A stretch of DNA of 5,999 nt from Candidatus Pacearchaeota archaeon (GCA_002688165.1 NZCB01000001.1:4000-9998); one strand, 5' to 3'. Positions 1-5,067 are shown, counted from the first letter of the stretch. Numbers and translations are program-made. Notes: generated by a model not told the origin, from the sequence alone.

Positions 1-51
1 CTCTCTCCGAGAATCCTTAACAATCTTAGCACCTATTTTTATTATGTTCAT
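1..51 (-). CDS. eno: Probable enolase, N-terminal 17 codons only (cut by window edge)
   Basis: An open frame starts with ATG at 51-49 and runs off the left edge, giving MNIIKIGAKIVKDSRRE. This resembles the enolase N-terminus, where an 'A-R-x-I-L-D-S-R-G' motif lies just after the start; here it reads AKIVKDSRRE. Enolase interconverts 2-phosphoglycerate and phosphoenolpyruvate in the cytosol. Context supports the call, because eno follows rpoK in many archaeal genomes. An in-frame ATG at 60-58 would add three residues (MIS). I prefer 51 because the TATA-like box at 74-81 is centred about 26 nt upstream of it, the spacing expected for a leaderless archaeal transcript. Only 17 residues are visible and the usual Gly after DSR is replaced by Arg, so the family call is moderate. 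Confidence 0.5.
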   Translation of the reverse strand, partial: MNIIKIGAKIVKDSRRE

Positions 52-73
52 ACTAATCATAACAAACGAGCAT

Positions 74-81
74 TTTTATAA
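74..81 (-). promoter_or_regulatory. Candidate TATA box for the gene at the left edge
   Basis: The minus strand reads TTATAAAA, preceded by the purine-rich GAAAAC, which resembles a TFB recognition element (BRE). The box is centred about 26 nt before the ATG at 51, so transcription would start at or next to the start codon. The low G+C of the region makes chance TATA-like words common; the spacing and the BRE-like stretch are what support it. Confidence 0.5.
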
Positions 82-135
82 GTTTTCTAAATAAACTAAG
101 AAATATCTATCAAAACAACCTAATAAATAATAAAA
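82..135 (-). other. rpoK-eno intergenic stretch with T-rich tracts
   Basis: After the rpoK stop (TAG at 138-136) the minus strand continues with TTTTATTATTTATT and later short T runs. Archaeal RNA polymerase terminates at oligo-T tracts without needing a hairpin, so weak termination after rpoK is possible. There is no long uninterrupted T run and no convincing stem-loop. The rest of the gap leads into the next promoter. Confidence 0.2.
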
Positions 136-570
136 CTAAACTTCTTTCACCACTTTCTCTTCTTCAACATCACCTTCATCTCCAGGATTAGCAATTTCCA
201 TAATCTCTCCATCTTCCATAATCTCTTTCTCTTCAGTTTTCTCTAACTCTTGTTTCTTTTCTTCTAACTTATCTAATTCTTTCTTTTCTTTCTCAGCTTT
301 TAATTCTAATTTCTCTTTAACTTCCTCATCTGACAATTTCTTAATTTCTCTTTCAGACTTCTTTGGTAAAGGTCTCTTTACAGTAATAGGCAAAACTTCT
401 GCATCTAATTCTTTCTCAGCAATTTTTAAAACATCATAATTCAATTCATCAATCTCTTCTTTACTTAATTTTAATAAAACTGGCGCATCCATAGCTAATT
501 GCAAACTTCTAGCACCCAAAATACGAGCAATCTCATATCTTGTATATTTTTCCATTAATTCTTGTTTCAT
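136..570 (-). CDS. rpoK: DNA-directed RNA polymerase subunit K (Rpo6/RpoK) with long charged C-terminal tail
   Basis: This is the archaeal counterpart of eukaryotic Rpb6 and bacterial omega, a small subunit that helps assemble and stabilise RNA polymerase. Residues 8-33 (KYTRYEIARILGARSLQLAM, then DAP) are the family signature. Residues 61-69 (PITVKRPLP) are the conserved C-terminal core motif. The core ends near residue 71, whereas many archaeal RpoK proteins are only about 55-90 residues long. Here residues 72-144 form a Lys/Glu-rich, probably helical or coiled-coil segment ending in an acidic stretch, with a small internal repeat. The ATG at 570 is chosen because a TATA box at 595-602 fits a leaderless start there; the ATG at 555 (M6) is an alternative. 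It lies 37 nt after rrp42 and probably has its own promoter. Confidence 0.93.
   Translation of the reverse strand: MKQELMEKYTRYEIARILGARSLQLAMDAPVLLKLSKEEIDELNYDVLKIAEKELDAEVLPITVKRPLPKKSEREIKKLSDEEVKEKLELKAEKEKKELDKLEEKKQELEKTEEKEIMEDGEIMEIANPGDEGDVEEEKVVKEV
196..226 (-). repeat. Short tandem repeat in the rpoK tail (two 18-nt units)
   Basis: The plus-strand 13-mer ttccataatctct occurs at 196-208 and again at 214-226, offset by 18 nt. In the protein this gives EIMEDG followed by EIMEIA at residues 116-127. The in-frame six-codon spacing suggests a small duplication in the low-complexity acidic tail. It probably has no separate function. Confidence 0.55.
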
Positions 571-594
571 CCTATATTAAATTAAAAATTTACC

Positions 595-602
595 TTTATA
601 AA
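595..602 (-). promoter_or_regulatory. Candidate TATA box for rpoK
   Basis: The minus strand reads TTTATAAA (within TTTTATAAAGG) in the rrp42-rpoK gap, overlapping the last three bases of the rrp42 stop region. Its centre is about 28 nt upstream of the rpoK ATG at 570. The predicted transcription start is therefore one or two bases before the start codon, giving a leaderless or nearly leaderless mRNA. It shares this geometry with the box before the next gene downstream. Confidence 0.55.
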
Positions 603-607
603 ACTAT

Positions 608-1423
608 TTATTTTAATCCTTCAACTTTCTTATCCAATTCAGGAAAAATCTTATCATAAACTTTCTCAGCCTCTTCAATAACCTGATTCAAATGCTCTAT
701 ACTCATACTATCTAATCCACCTTTCTGCATACTATTAATTATTTTATCTTTTCCAGGCTTGCTTATTGCAAGAGTTAATCTGGCACTGCTTGCATCCTCT
801 TCATCTCTTGTAGGATCAAACAATAACTGATTTCCAACCTTATAGAAAGTCATCATTAAAGATTCATTTTCAGTCAAAGGTAATCCATTATCAGTTAAAT
901 TTCCATACTGAACTCCTTCTTCCTCAGTATATTCAGGAATCTTAGTCATTTTCAAAGCAGCAACTGCTCCAATAGCACTAGCATCCAACAAATTACCATC
1001 ATCATTTATTGCATAAATATCAACCATTACAGACCAAACAGTTTCTCCTTCCTTAATACACAATTTCTTAAAATCAATATAACCACTCTCCCTAATTCCT
1101 CTATCAACTACTCTAGCAATCTCAATAGCATCTATCTTTGGTGGACCTGGCTCATATCTTTCTCCAGCACTAGGATTAATCTCCATTCCAACCATTAAAG
1201 TCCCCTCATCTTTATGATCACTATATGGTTCTTGAGTTTGCAATTTAACTCCAACAATAACTTCAGTATTACCCAATTTAACTCGAGCACTTCCTTCAGC
1301 TTTATTTGAAACATCAGTCTCAACTACAATTTCTCTATTATCAAATTGAGCTCTGCCATCAACCCGATTACTATCCTTAAGAAGTTCTCTTATTTTCTTT
1401 TTAGTTATATTCGGTATATCCAT
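608..1423 (-). CDS. rrp42: Archaeal exosome subunit Rrp42
   Basis: This is the structural RNase PH-fold subunit of the archaeal exosome. It alternates with Rrp41 to form the hexameric ring, contributes to RNA binding, and lacks the catalytic Asp pair. The 271 residues match the usual length of about 260-275. Recognisable motifs are NRVDGRAQFDNRE at 19-31, the GNTEVIVGVKLQ strand at 51-62, GERYEPGPPKIDAIEIARVVDRGIR spread over 87-111, and the segment around 144-160 (NLLDASAIGAVAAL). FDPTRDEED at 202-210 fits the late strand-turn region of the family. It starts 5 nt after the rrp41 stop, so it is almost certainly co-transcribed. No strong Shine-Dalgarno motif is seen near the start; GAGGG lies about 15 nt upstream. 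Confidence 0.96.
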   Translation of the reverse strand: MDIPNITKKKIRELLKDSNRVDGRAQFDNREIVVETDVSNKAEGSARVKLGNTEVIVGVKLQTQEPYSDHKDEGTLMVGMEINPSAGERYEPGPPKIDAIEIARVVDRGIRESGYIDFKKLCIKEGETVWSVMVDIYAINDDGNLLDASAIGAVAALKMTKIPEYTEEEGVQYGNLTDNGLPLTENESLMMTFYKVGNQLLFDPTRDEEDASSARLTLAISKPGKDKIINSMQKGGLDSMSIEHLNQVIEEAEKVYDKIFPELDKKVEGLK

Positions 1424-1428
1424 TTTTA

Positions 1429-2142
1429 TTATTTATTTCCCTCATTCACCACTTCACCTTTCAATGCCCTTTTTTGAACATCCAATACTTTTTCACATGC
1501 AACAACTGCCGCATCAATAGCTTCTTTAAATCTATGTGTTTGAATCTTTCCATCTAATTGCAAATGAGTACATTCTTTTCCATTACTTGTTAGGGTAAAA
1601 GGAATATCTGTAGGACCTTCACCTTCTTCATAATCTTCTTCTTCCTTAGTAATATCTACAACTATTTTATCATCAATCTTCCCAATTGAAATACTTGCAA
1701 CCATTTCTTTCATATCAATTCCTGCATGAGCTAATGCCATTGCAGCCGCATTAATTCCAGCACATCTTGTACCTGCATCAGCTTGCAATATTAATACTTG
1801 AACATCAATAACACTTTGAGGGAATTTCTTTAAATCTACAACTGCAGCCAAAGCATTTTCAGTAATCATTCCAATTTCCTTACTTCTTCTATTCTGACCA
1901 GGTCTAGCCCTTTCACTAACTGAGAAAGGCAACATGTGATACTCGCATCTAATTATAGCTCTATCTTGCTTTCTCTTATTAGCTGGATGTAATTCTTTAG
2001 GACCATAAACAGTTGCTATCGCAACGGTCTTCCCAGTTGCAAATAAAGCACTTCCATCTGCATTCGGAACAACTCCAACTTCTGCTCTCATCGGACGTAT
2101 CTCATCCATCTTCCTTCCATCTGATCTTTTTGTATATCCCAT
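1429..2142 (-). CDS. rrp41: Archaeal exosome catalytic subunit Rrp41
   Basis: This is the phosphorolytic 3'-5' exoribonuclease subunit (RNase PH fold), which also adds heteropolymeric tails. The 237 residues match the family length. Visible features are RSDGRKMDEIRP at 6-17, the RNA- and phosphate-contacting RR pair at 85-86 in NRRSKEIG, GTRCAGINAA at 124-133 with the phosphate-site Arg, and the catalytic acidic region VVDITKEEEDYEEG at 161-174 followed by D179. In Sulfolobus Rrp41 the catalytic aspartates are six positions apart (D180/D186, from memory). The apparent equivalents here, D170 and D179, are nine apart, implying an acidic insertion of about three residues near the active site. 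The start overlaps the rrp4 stop by one base (TAATG). Confidence 0.96.
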   Translation of the reverse strand: MGYTKRSDGRKMDEIRPMRAEVGVVPNADGSALFATGKTVAIATVYGPKELHPANKRKQDRAIIRCEYHMLPFSVSERARPGQNRRSKEIGMITENALAAVVDLKKFPQSVIDVQVLILQADAGTRCAGINAAAMALAHAGIDMKEMVASISIGKIDDKIVVDITKEEEDYEEGEGPTDIPFTLTSNGKECTHLQLDGKIQTHRFKEAIDAAVVACEKVLDVQKRALKGEVVNEGNK

Positions 2143-2882
2143 TATCCTAAAAACTCCTCCACCTTATTAGTTAACCCTTCACTAGCTGCTTCTTTTTCAA
2201 TCAATCTTATAGCTTCTTCAGCCTTCCTAGTTCCATCAATATCTCCCTTCAACCAAACATAACCATTTTGACCTACAGTTATTTCAGTAGAAGTTTTATC
2301 TTTAATTAAATTTATCATACTTCCCTCTTTACCAATTACTCTTGGAACCTTATGACAATTTATTTTAATTATTCTACCATCTTCCAATTTTCCTAATCCT
2401 CTAGATTTCAAACTAAGATCTACACTACCTTGTTTAACACCCCAAACTTTAATATTAAAAACATCTCCAACGCCTGCAAATTCTGCAACATTATTTCTAT
2501 TAATAAATCTTGGACATTCATTCAATGGCAAAAAAGCTCTCCAAGGCCCTCCAATATCTATTTGCCACCCACTAAAATTAATTTCACTTACTCTTCCAAT
2601 TACAGTATTTCCTCTCCTAGGTTCATAAACCCCACTAATTGGCAAAATCTTAACAACTCTCCCTCTAACCTCTGCTAATCCGTACCTATTACTAACAACA
2701 TTGTCTCCATCTTTCTTAGTATAATCTCCTGGCAAATAATCGTCTCCACTAACTATTGTCTCACCAGGAATAACTAATTTTCTTTCAACTTTTATTTCTT
2801 CCTGAGAATTATCATTATCCATTTCTTCAGAACCCTTTTCTTGTTCTTCTTTATTCTCTTCAATAATTTTTTCTTCTTCCAT
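2142..2882 (-). CDS. rrp4: Archaeal exosome RNA-binding cap subunit Rrp4
   Basis: Rrp4 sits on the Rrp41/Rrp42 ring and guides RNA into the processing chamber. The 246 residues contain the family modules in order. They begin with an N-terminal domain starting RKLVIPGETI at 34-43, followed by an S1 RNA-binding domain at about 72-160. Next comes the linker GLGKLEDGRIIKI at 162-174, then a KH domain at about 175-230 with the GKEG loop at 184-187. The first 30 residues are an unusually acidic, low-complexity leader (about half Glu, Asp or Asn) absent from the core family. An ATG at 2822 (M21) would remove most of it. I keep 2882 because it overlaps the csrA stop as TAATG, as rrp41 overlaps rrp4. 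The gene normally follows SBDS directly; here csrA intervenes. Confidence 0.96.
   Translation of the reverse strand: MEEEKIIEENKEEQEKGSEEMDNDNSQEEIKVERKLVIPGETIVSGDDYLPGDYTKKDGDNVVSNRYGLAEVRGRVVKILPISGVYEPRRGNTVIGRVSEINFSGWQIDIGGPWRAFLPLNECPRFINRNNVAEFAGVGDVFNIKVWGVKQGSVDLSLKSRGLGKLEDGRIIKINCHKVPRVIGKEGSMINLIKDKTSTEITVGQNGYVWLKGDIDGTRKAEEAIRLIEKEAASEGLTNKVEEFLG
2154..2163 (-). promoter_or_regulatory. Shine-Dalgarno-like stretch before rrp41
   Basis: The minus strand reads GGTGGAGGAG, a strong match to the archaeal anti-Shine-Dalgarno complement, 11 nt before the rrp41 ATG at 2142. It lies inside the last codons of rrp4 (Lys-Val-Glu-Glu), so coding alone may explain it. The spacing to GGAGG is slightly long. 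Together with the TAATG overlap, it could help reinitiation on rrp41. Confidence 0.4.
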
Positions 2883-3214
2883 TATACATTATATTCTAAG
2901 CTAGACTCTAAAGCTCCCACGCAAACTCCCATTACATTTGATAAATTATTTAAATCATCATCATCAGCCTTATATACTCTATCAATCAGCATACTATAGG
3001 CACTATTCCAATCGTCCTTAGATAAATATTCATTGAATGTAGTTTGATTCTTAATCCGATCATAAATTTCTTGTCTATGGACAGGAATTTCCTTGGGAGC
3101 CTCTATGCCCAATCTAACTTTATCTCCCCTAATATCTACAATAGTAAGAACTACATCATCTCCAATCATTATTCTTTGATCTTTTTCTCTTGATAATACT
3201 AACATCTTATTCAT
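2882..3214 (-). CDS. csrA: CsrA/RsmA-family RNA-binding translational regulator with C-terminal extension
   Basis: CsrA is a homodimeric bacterial protein that binds GGA motifs in mRNA leaders, repressing translation or altering stability. Residues 4-56 align without gaps to E. coli CsrA: MLVLSRE at 4-10, RIMIGDDV at 14-21, RGDKVRLGIEAPKEIPVHRQ at 29-48, then EIYDRI. The key RNA contacts are kept: Leu4, Arg6 and Arg44 in E. coli numbering are L7, R9 and R47 here. Canonical CsrA is about 61 residues. This protein continues with about 54 acidic, probably helical residues (57-110, including DDDD at 84-87) that I do not recognise. The start at 3214 overlaps the SBDS end by 8 nt. The ATG at 3205 gives the canonical MLVLSR start, one base past the SBDS stop, and may be the real one. 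The stop overlaps rrp4 as TAATG. The family is bacterial, so horizontal acquisition is inferred. No FliW partner gene is present. Confidence 0.93.
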   Translation of the reverse strand: MNKMLVLSREKDQRIMIGDDVVLTIVDIRGDKVRLGIEAPKEIPVHRQEIYDRIKNQTTFNEYLSKDDWNSAYSMLIDRVYKADDDDLNNLSNVMGVCVGALESSLEYNV

Positions 3215-3884
3215 TTATCTCTTCAGTAATAGCACTTCCATGTGTTACACTATTTAATTTATCATAAAATTCCATTTGAATCCCAACAGGGATATTTAAA
3301 GTTATCTGCAAATCACCATTACTAAGCCATTCTTCCTTTTCTTTATATTCTGTCAACAACCCATAGGCTTTCCCAGTGTGCATTGCAGGCACTATAACTT
3401 TCAATTTTTTAGTTTCAATCTTTATCGGAATTACTTGCTTTAAACTATCAACAATTCTAGTAATCTGATTTTCAACATTTTTATTTTCTATTTTAACTCC
3501 CGCATCTTTCAAAGCATTTTGTAATGTATCTGGAGTAAAAGGCCTCCCTGTTTGCCCATCTATAGCATTCCTAACTAAAAAATCAACAACTTGTTTTCTT
3601 CTAGCCTCTAAAGCCTCATCTCTAAATTCTTGACTAACTTCGATAATACCTTTTTTAACAATTTGCTCAACAACCTTCTCAAATTCAGATGTTCCAAATG
3701 CTTGCTCTAGTTCTGCAGATCCAGCTTTCATACCTTTTCCCAAATTTGTATAAACTGCATTATCACGAATTACGTCACCTATAGAAACATCATTTCCTTT
3801 ACGTAATTTCATTGCATTATCCAAATCAACCATTGTCTCAAAGAATAACTTACCGCTTCTAAGTTTTGCTATTGTATCCGTCAT
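3207..3884 (-). CDS. Ribosome maturation protein SBDS (Sdo1 homologue)
   Basis: This is the archaeal orthologue of the Shwachman-Bodian-Diamond syndrome protein, which in eukaryotes cooperates with the GTPase EFL1 to release eIF6 from 60S subunits. In archaea it is thought to act in large-subunit maturation. The 225 residues match the usual length of about 230. The N-terminal FYSH domain (about 1-85) includes IAKLRSGKLFFETMVD at 5-20 and the AFGT turn at 62-65. The central helical domain (about 86-155) includes RRKQVVDFLVRNAIDGQTGRP within 95-115. The C-terminal ferredoxin-like domain (about 156-225) includes GKAYG at 171-175 and EFYDKLNSVTHGSA at 205-218. Its linkage to psmA and rrp4 is the classical archaeal arrangement. 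It starts 55 nt after psmA, with a possible mini-ORF in between. Confidence 0.96.
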   Translation of the reverse strand: MTDTIAKLRSGKLFFETMVDLDNAMKLRKGNDVSIGDVIRDNAVYTNLGKGMKAGSAELEQAFGTSEFEKVVEQIVKKGIIEVSQEFRDEALEARRKQVVDFLVRNAIDGQTGRPFTPDTLQNALKDAGVKIENKNVENQITRIVDSLKQVIPIKIETKKLKVIVPAMHTGKAYGLLTEYKEKEEWLSNGDLQITLNIPVGIQMEFYDKLNSVTHGSAITEEINE

Positions 3885-3940
3885 TTTCTACTCTTCTTAG
3901 AAAATGGAGGCCCTAAAATTTCTAATTTTTTGACGCCCAT
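3881..3940 (-). CDS. Possible 19-residue basic mini-ORF between psmA and SBDS
   Basis: An ATG at 3940-3938 overlaps the psmA stop by one base (TAATG). The frame reads MGVKKLEILGPPFSKKSRK and ends in a TGA at 3883-3881 that overlaps the SBDS start codon as ATGA. It thus fills the gap exactly, with the two overlap styles used by the real genes around it. The peptide is basic (KK, KKSRK) with a GPP turn. I recognise no family. A chance ORF this short is easy to obtain, and a plain untranslated spacer is the main alternative. If translated, it could couple psmA and SBDS translation or encode a small RNA- or ribosome-binding peptide; both are speculation. Confidence 0.35.
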   Translation of the reverse strand: MGVKKLEILGPPFSKKSRK

Positions 3941-4659
3941 TATTCTAAATTCTTAATTTGCTCAATACTAAGTTTTTTCAACTTCTTATCTTCAGTCTTA
4001 ATCACACCTACATTAAACCTATTAATATCAAATTTATCTCCTAAAACATCCTTAAAAATTTTCAATGCTAATCTTGCAGCTTCATCACTTTTAATATCTT
4101 TCCTATATTCTTTCCTCAAGATTTCTTTGATCTTATCATCATTCTGACCAATTGCAATTGCATTATATTCATAATAATTTCCAGTTATCTCACTAGTATA
4201 CAATTTAGGCTTACCTTCACTAACTCCTCCAATTAACAATGAAACTCCAAAAGGCCTTATTCCAGGATGTTGAGTATATTGTTGCATTATATCAGAAACC
4301 TCTCTAATAATTGTCTCAACATCAACGGGACTATCATATGTAACTCTATGTTGCTGAGCATTTGTCCTAACATGATTAACTAAAAGTCTAGCATCACTCA
4401 AAATACCAGCAGCACTAGTCATTATATGTTCATCAATCTCATAAATTTTATCAGCACTTTCACTTATTATCAAACTATCTTTCTCACCCTTATCACTTAC
4501 AATAACAACCCCATCTTCACACTTTATTCCAATACTTGCAGTACCCAATCTGACAGTTTTTTCTGCATATTCTACCTGTAAAATATGCCCATCTGGAGAG
4601 AACATAGTCGCACTCCTATCATAACCCATTACCTGATGTTGCATATCTGGAATCTCCAT
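3940..4659 (-). CDS. psmA: 20S proteasome alpha subunit
   Basis: Alpha subunits form the outer rings of the archaeal 20S proteasome and gate substrate entry; ATPases such as PAN dock on them. The 239 residues match the family. The alpha signature is seen as GYDRSATMFSPDGHILQVEY at 12-31, including the YDR gate motif. K71 in SADKI aligns with the pocket lysine (Lys66 in Thermoplasma) that binds the C-terminal HbYX motif of activators. DARLLVNHVRTNAQQHRVTY at 89-108 and IRPFGVSLLIGG at 134-145 are further family blocks. The ATG at 4644 (M6, MQHQVMGYDR) resembles the usual N-terminus. The ATG at 4659 would be leaderless from the TATA-like box at 4681-4688; the choice is open. The catalytic beta subunit is not in the window. 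Confidence 0.96.
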   Translation of the reverse strand: MEIPDMQHQVMGYDRSATMFSPDGHILQVEYAEKTVRLGTASIGIKCEDGVVIVSDKGEKDSLIISESADKIYEIDEHIMTSAAGILSDARLLVNHVRTNAQQHRVTYDSPVDVETIIREVSDIMQQYTQHPGIRPFGVSLLIGGVSEGKPKLYTSEITGNYYEYNAIAIGQNDDKIKEILRKEYRKDIKSDEAARLALKIFKDVLGDKFDINRFNVGVIKTEDKKLKKLSIEQIKNLE

Positions 4660-4680
4660 ATTATTTGTAATTTTCTATTA

Positions 4681-4688
4681 TTTATTAA
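4681..4688 (-). promoter_or_regulatory. Candidate proximal TATA-like box for psmA
   Basis: The minus strand reads TTAATAAA, centred about 26 nt before the ATG at 4659, which would give a leaderless psmA mRNA. The word is a weaker TATA match than the box at 4774-4781, and the region is very AT-rich, so support comes mainly from spacing. Confidence 0.35.
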
Positions 4689-4698
4689 CTTATCCATG

Positions 4699-4729
4699 CC
4701 AAAAACAATAATCAAGAATCCGTTTTTGG
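4699..4729 (-). promoter_or_regulatory. Perfect 8-bp inverted repeat (hairpin) in the pop5-psmA gap, GGA in the loop
   Basis: On the minus strand, CCAAAAAC (4729-4722) is followed by a 15-nt loop and its exact complement GTTTTTGG (4706-4699). The loop starts with GGATTC, placing a GGA directly beside the closing base pair. If transcribed from the upstream TATA box or by read-through from pop5, the hairpin lies in the psmA leader. It could be a structural or regulatory element, possibly a CsrA-type target given the csrA gene in the same cluster. The stem is mostly A-T, so stability is modest, and it could be fortuitous. Confidence 0.4.
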
Positions 4730-4773
4730 ATATAGATACATACACTCTTATCAACATTCATAGAAATCTTCCA

Positions 4774-4781
4774 TATATAAA
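4774..4781 (-). promoter_or_regulatory. Candidate distal TATA box upstream of psmA
   Basis: The minus strand reads TTTATATA, a perfect-looking archaeal TATA word, in the first bases of the 132-nt gap after pop5. Transcription would begin near 4751, giving psmA an untranslated leader of roughly 90 nt that contains the hairpin at 4699-4729. The upstream BRE region (TAGTAATG) is not an obvious match. Confidence 0.45.
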
Positions 4782-4791
4782 CATTACTATC

Positions 4792-5067
4792 TTACTTAAC
4801 ATTCTTAACACTGCCACTAATCTTCACAATATTCAAATCTTTTTTACTCATTAAGAAACTTGTTCTAATTTTATCCACAACATCTCTATTAACTGCAATT
4901 ATCACACTAGCCTTATTTATCTTAACAAAACTGATTCCCGATTCAGCATATCCTAAAACTCCTATAAATTCTAGTATAACTTTCTCAATATTATTCTTAC
5001 CAACATCTCTGCCTTTAACCAAAAGGTATCTTTTTCTTTCTCTATGTGATGGTTTTAATGGCTTCAT
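4792..5067 (-). CDS. rnp2: Ribonuclease P protein component 2 (Pop5/Rnp2)
   Basis: Pop5 pairs with Rpp30 (Rnp3) to stimulate the catalytic RNA of archaeal RNase P, which removes 5' leaders from pre-tRNAs. The 91 residues show the expected basic N-terminus with MKPLKPSHRERKRYLLVKG at 1-19. The conserved alpha-beta pattern follows: VILEFIGVLGYAESGISFVK at 30-49, then the basic segment DKIRTSFLMS at 65-74, and a last strand LNIVKISGSVK at 78-88. It is at the short end for archaeal Pop5. Its place directly upstream of psmA and SBDS is the conserved archaeal order, which supports the call. The start overlaps the preceding gene by ATGA, and a GGAG lies 5 nt before the ATG. Rpp30, often the preceding gene, is not there. 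Confidence 0.88.
   Translation of the reverse strand: MKPLKPSHRERKRYLLVKGRDVGKNNIEKVILEFIGVLGYAESGISFVKINKASVIIAVNRDVVDKIRTSFLMSKKDLNIVKISGSVKNVK

Noticed and set aside
178..226. Cluster of GGA/ATGGA words on the minus strand in the rpoK tail, considered as CsrA sites
   Set aside because: Explained by Met-Glu, Asp-Gly-Glu and Pro-Gly codons in the acidic tail and its small duplication; internal to the gene and far from any start.
2430..2678. 82-codon plus-strand open frame
   Set aside because: It lies wholly opposite the conserved S1/KH region of rrp4 and its Asn/Ser/Pro-rich translation is typical of an antisense shadow; no family resemblance.
2882..3214. Possibility that the csrA-like gene is bacterial contamination or an assembly join
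   Set aside because: It shares base-level overlaps with SBDS (8 nt, or 1-nt gap with the alternative start) and rrp4 (TAATG), and its base composition looks like its neighbours; a random join would not produce this.
4699..4729. Hairpin read as an intrinsic terminator after pop5
   Set aside because: No uninterrupted T run follows the stem on the minus strand, and archaeal termination does not need a hairpin; a leader element is at least as likely.
4690..4761. 23-codon minus-strand ORF (MNVDKSVCIYIQKR...) in the pop5-psmA gap
   Set aside because: Its ATG lies upstream of the start predicted from the TATA box at 4774-4781, it has no ribosome-binding site, and it runs through the hairpin; probably chance.
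4585..4854. 89-codon plus-strand open frame spanning the psmA 5' end and the pop5 gap
   Set aside because: It overlaps psmA and pop5 antisense, has low-complexity Ile/Asn/Leu composition and no recognisable motif.
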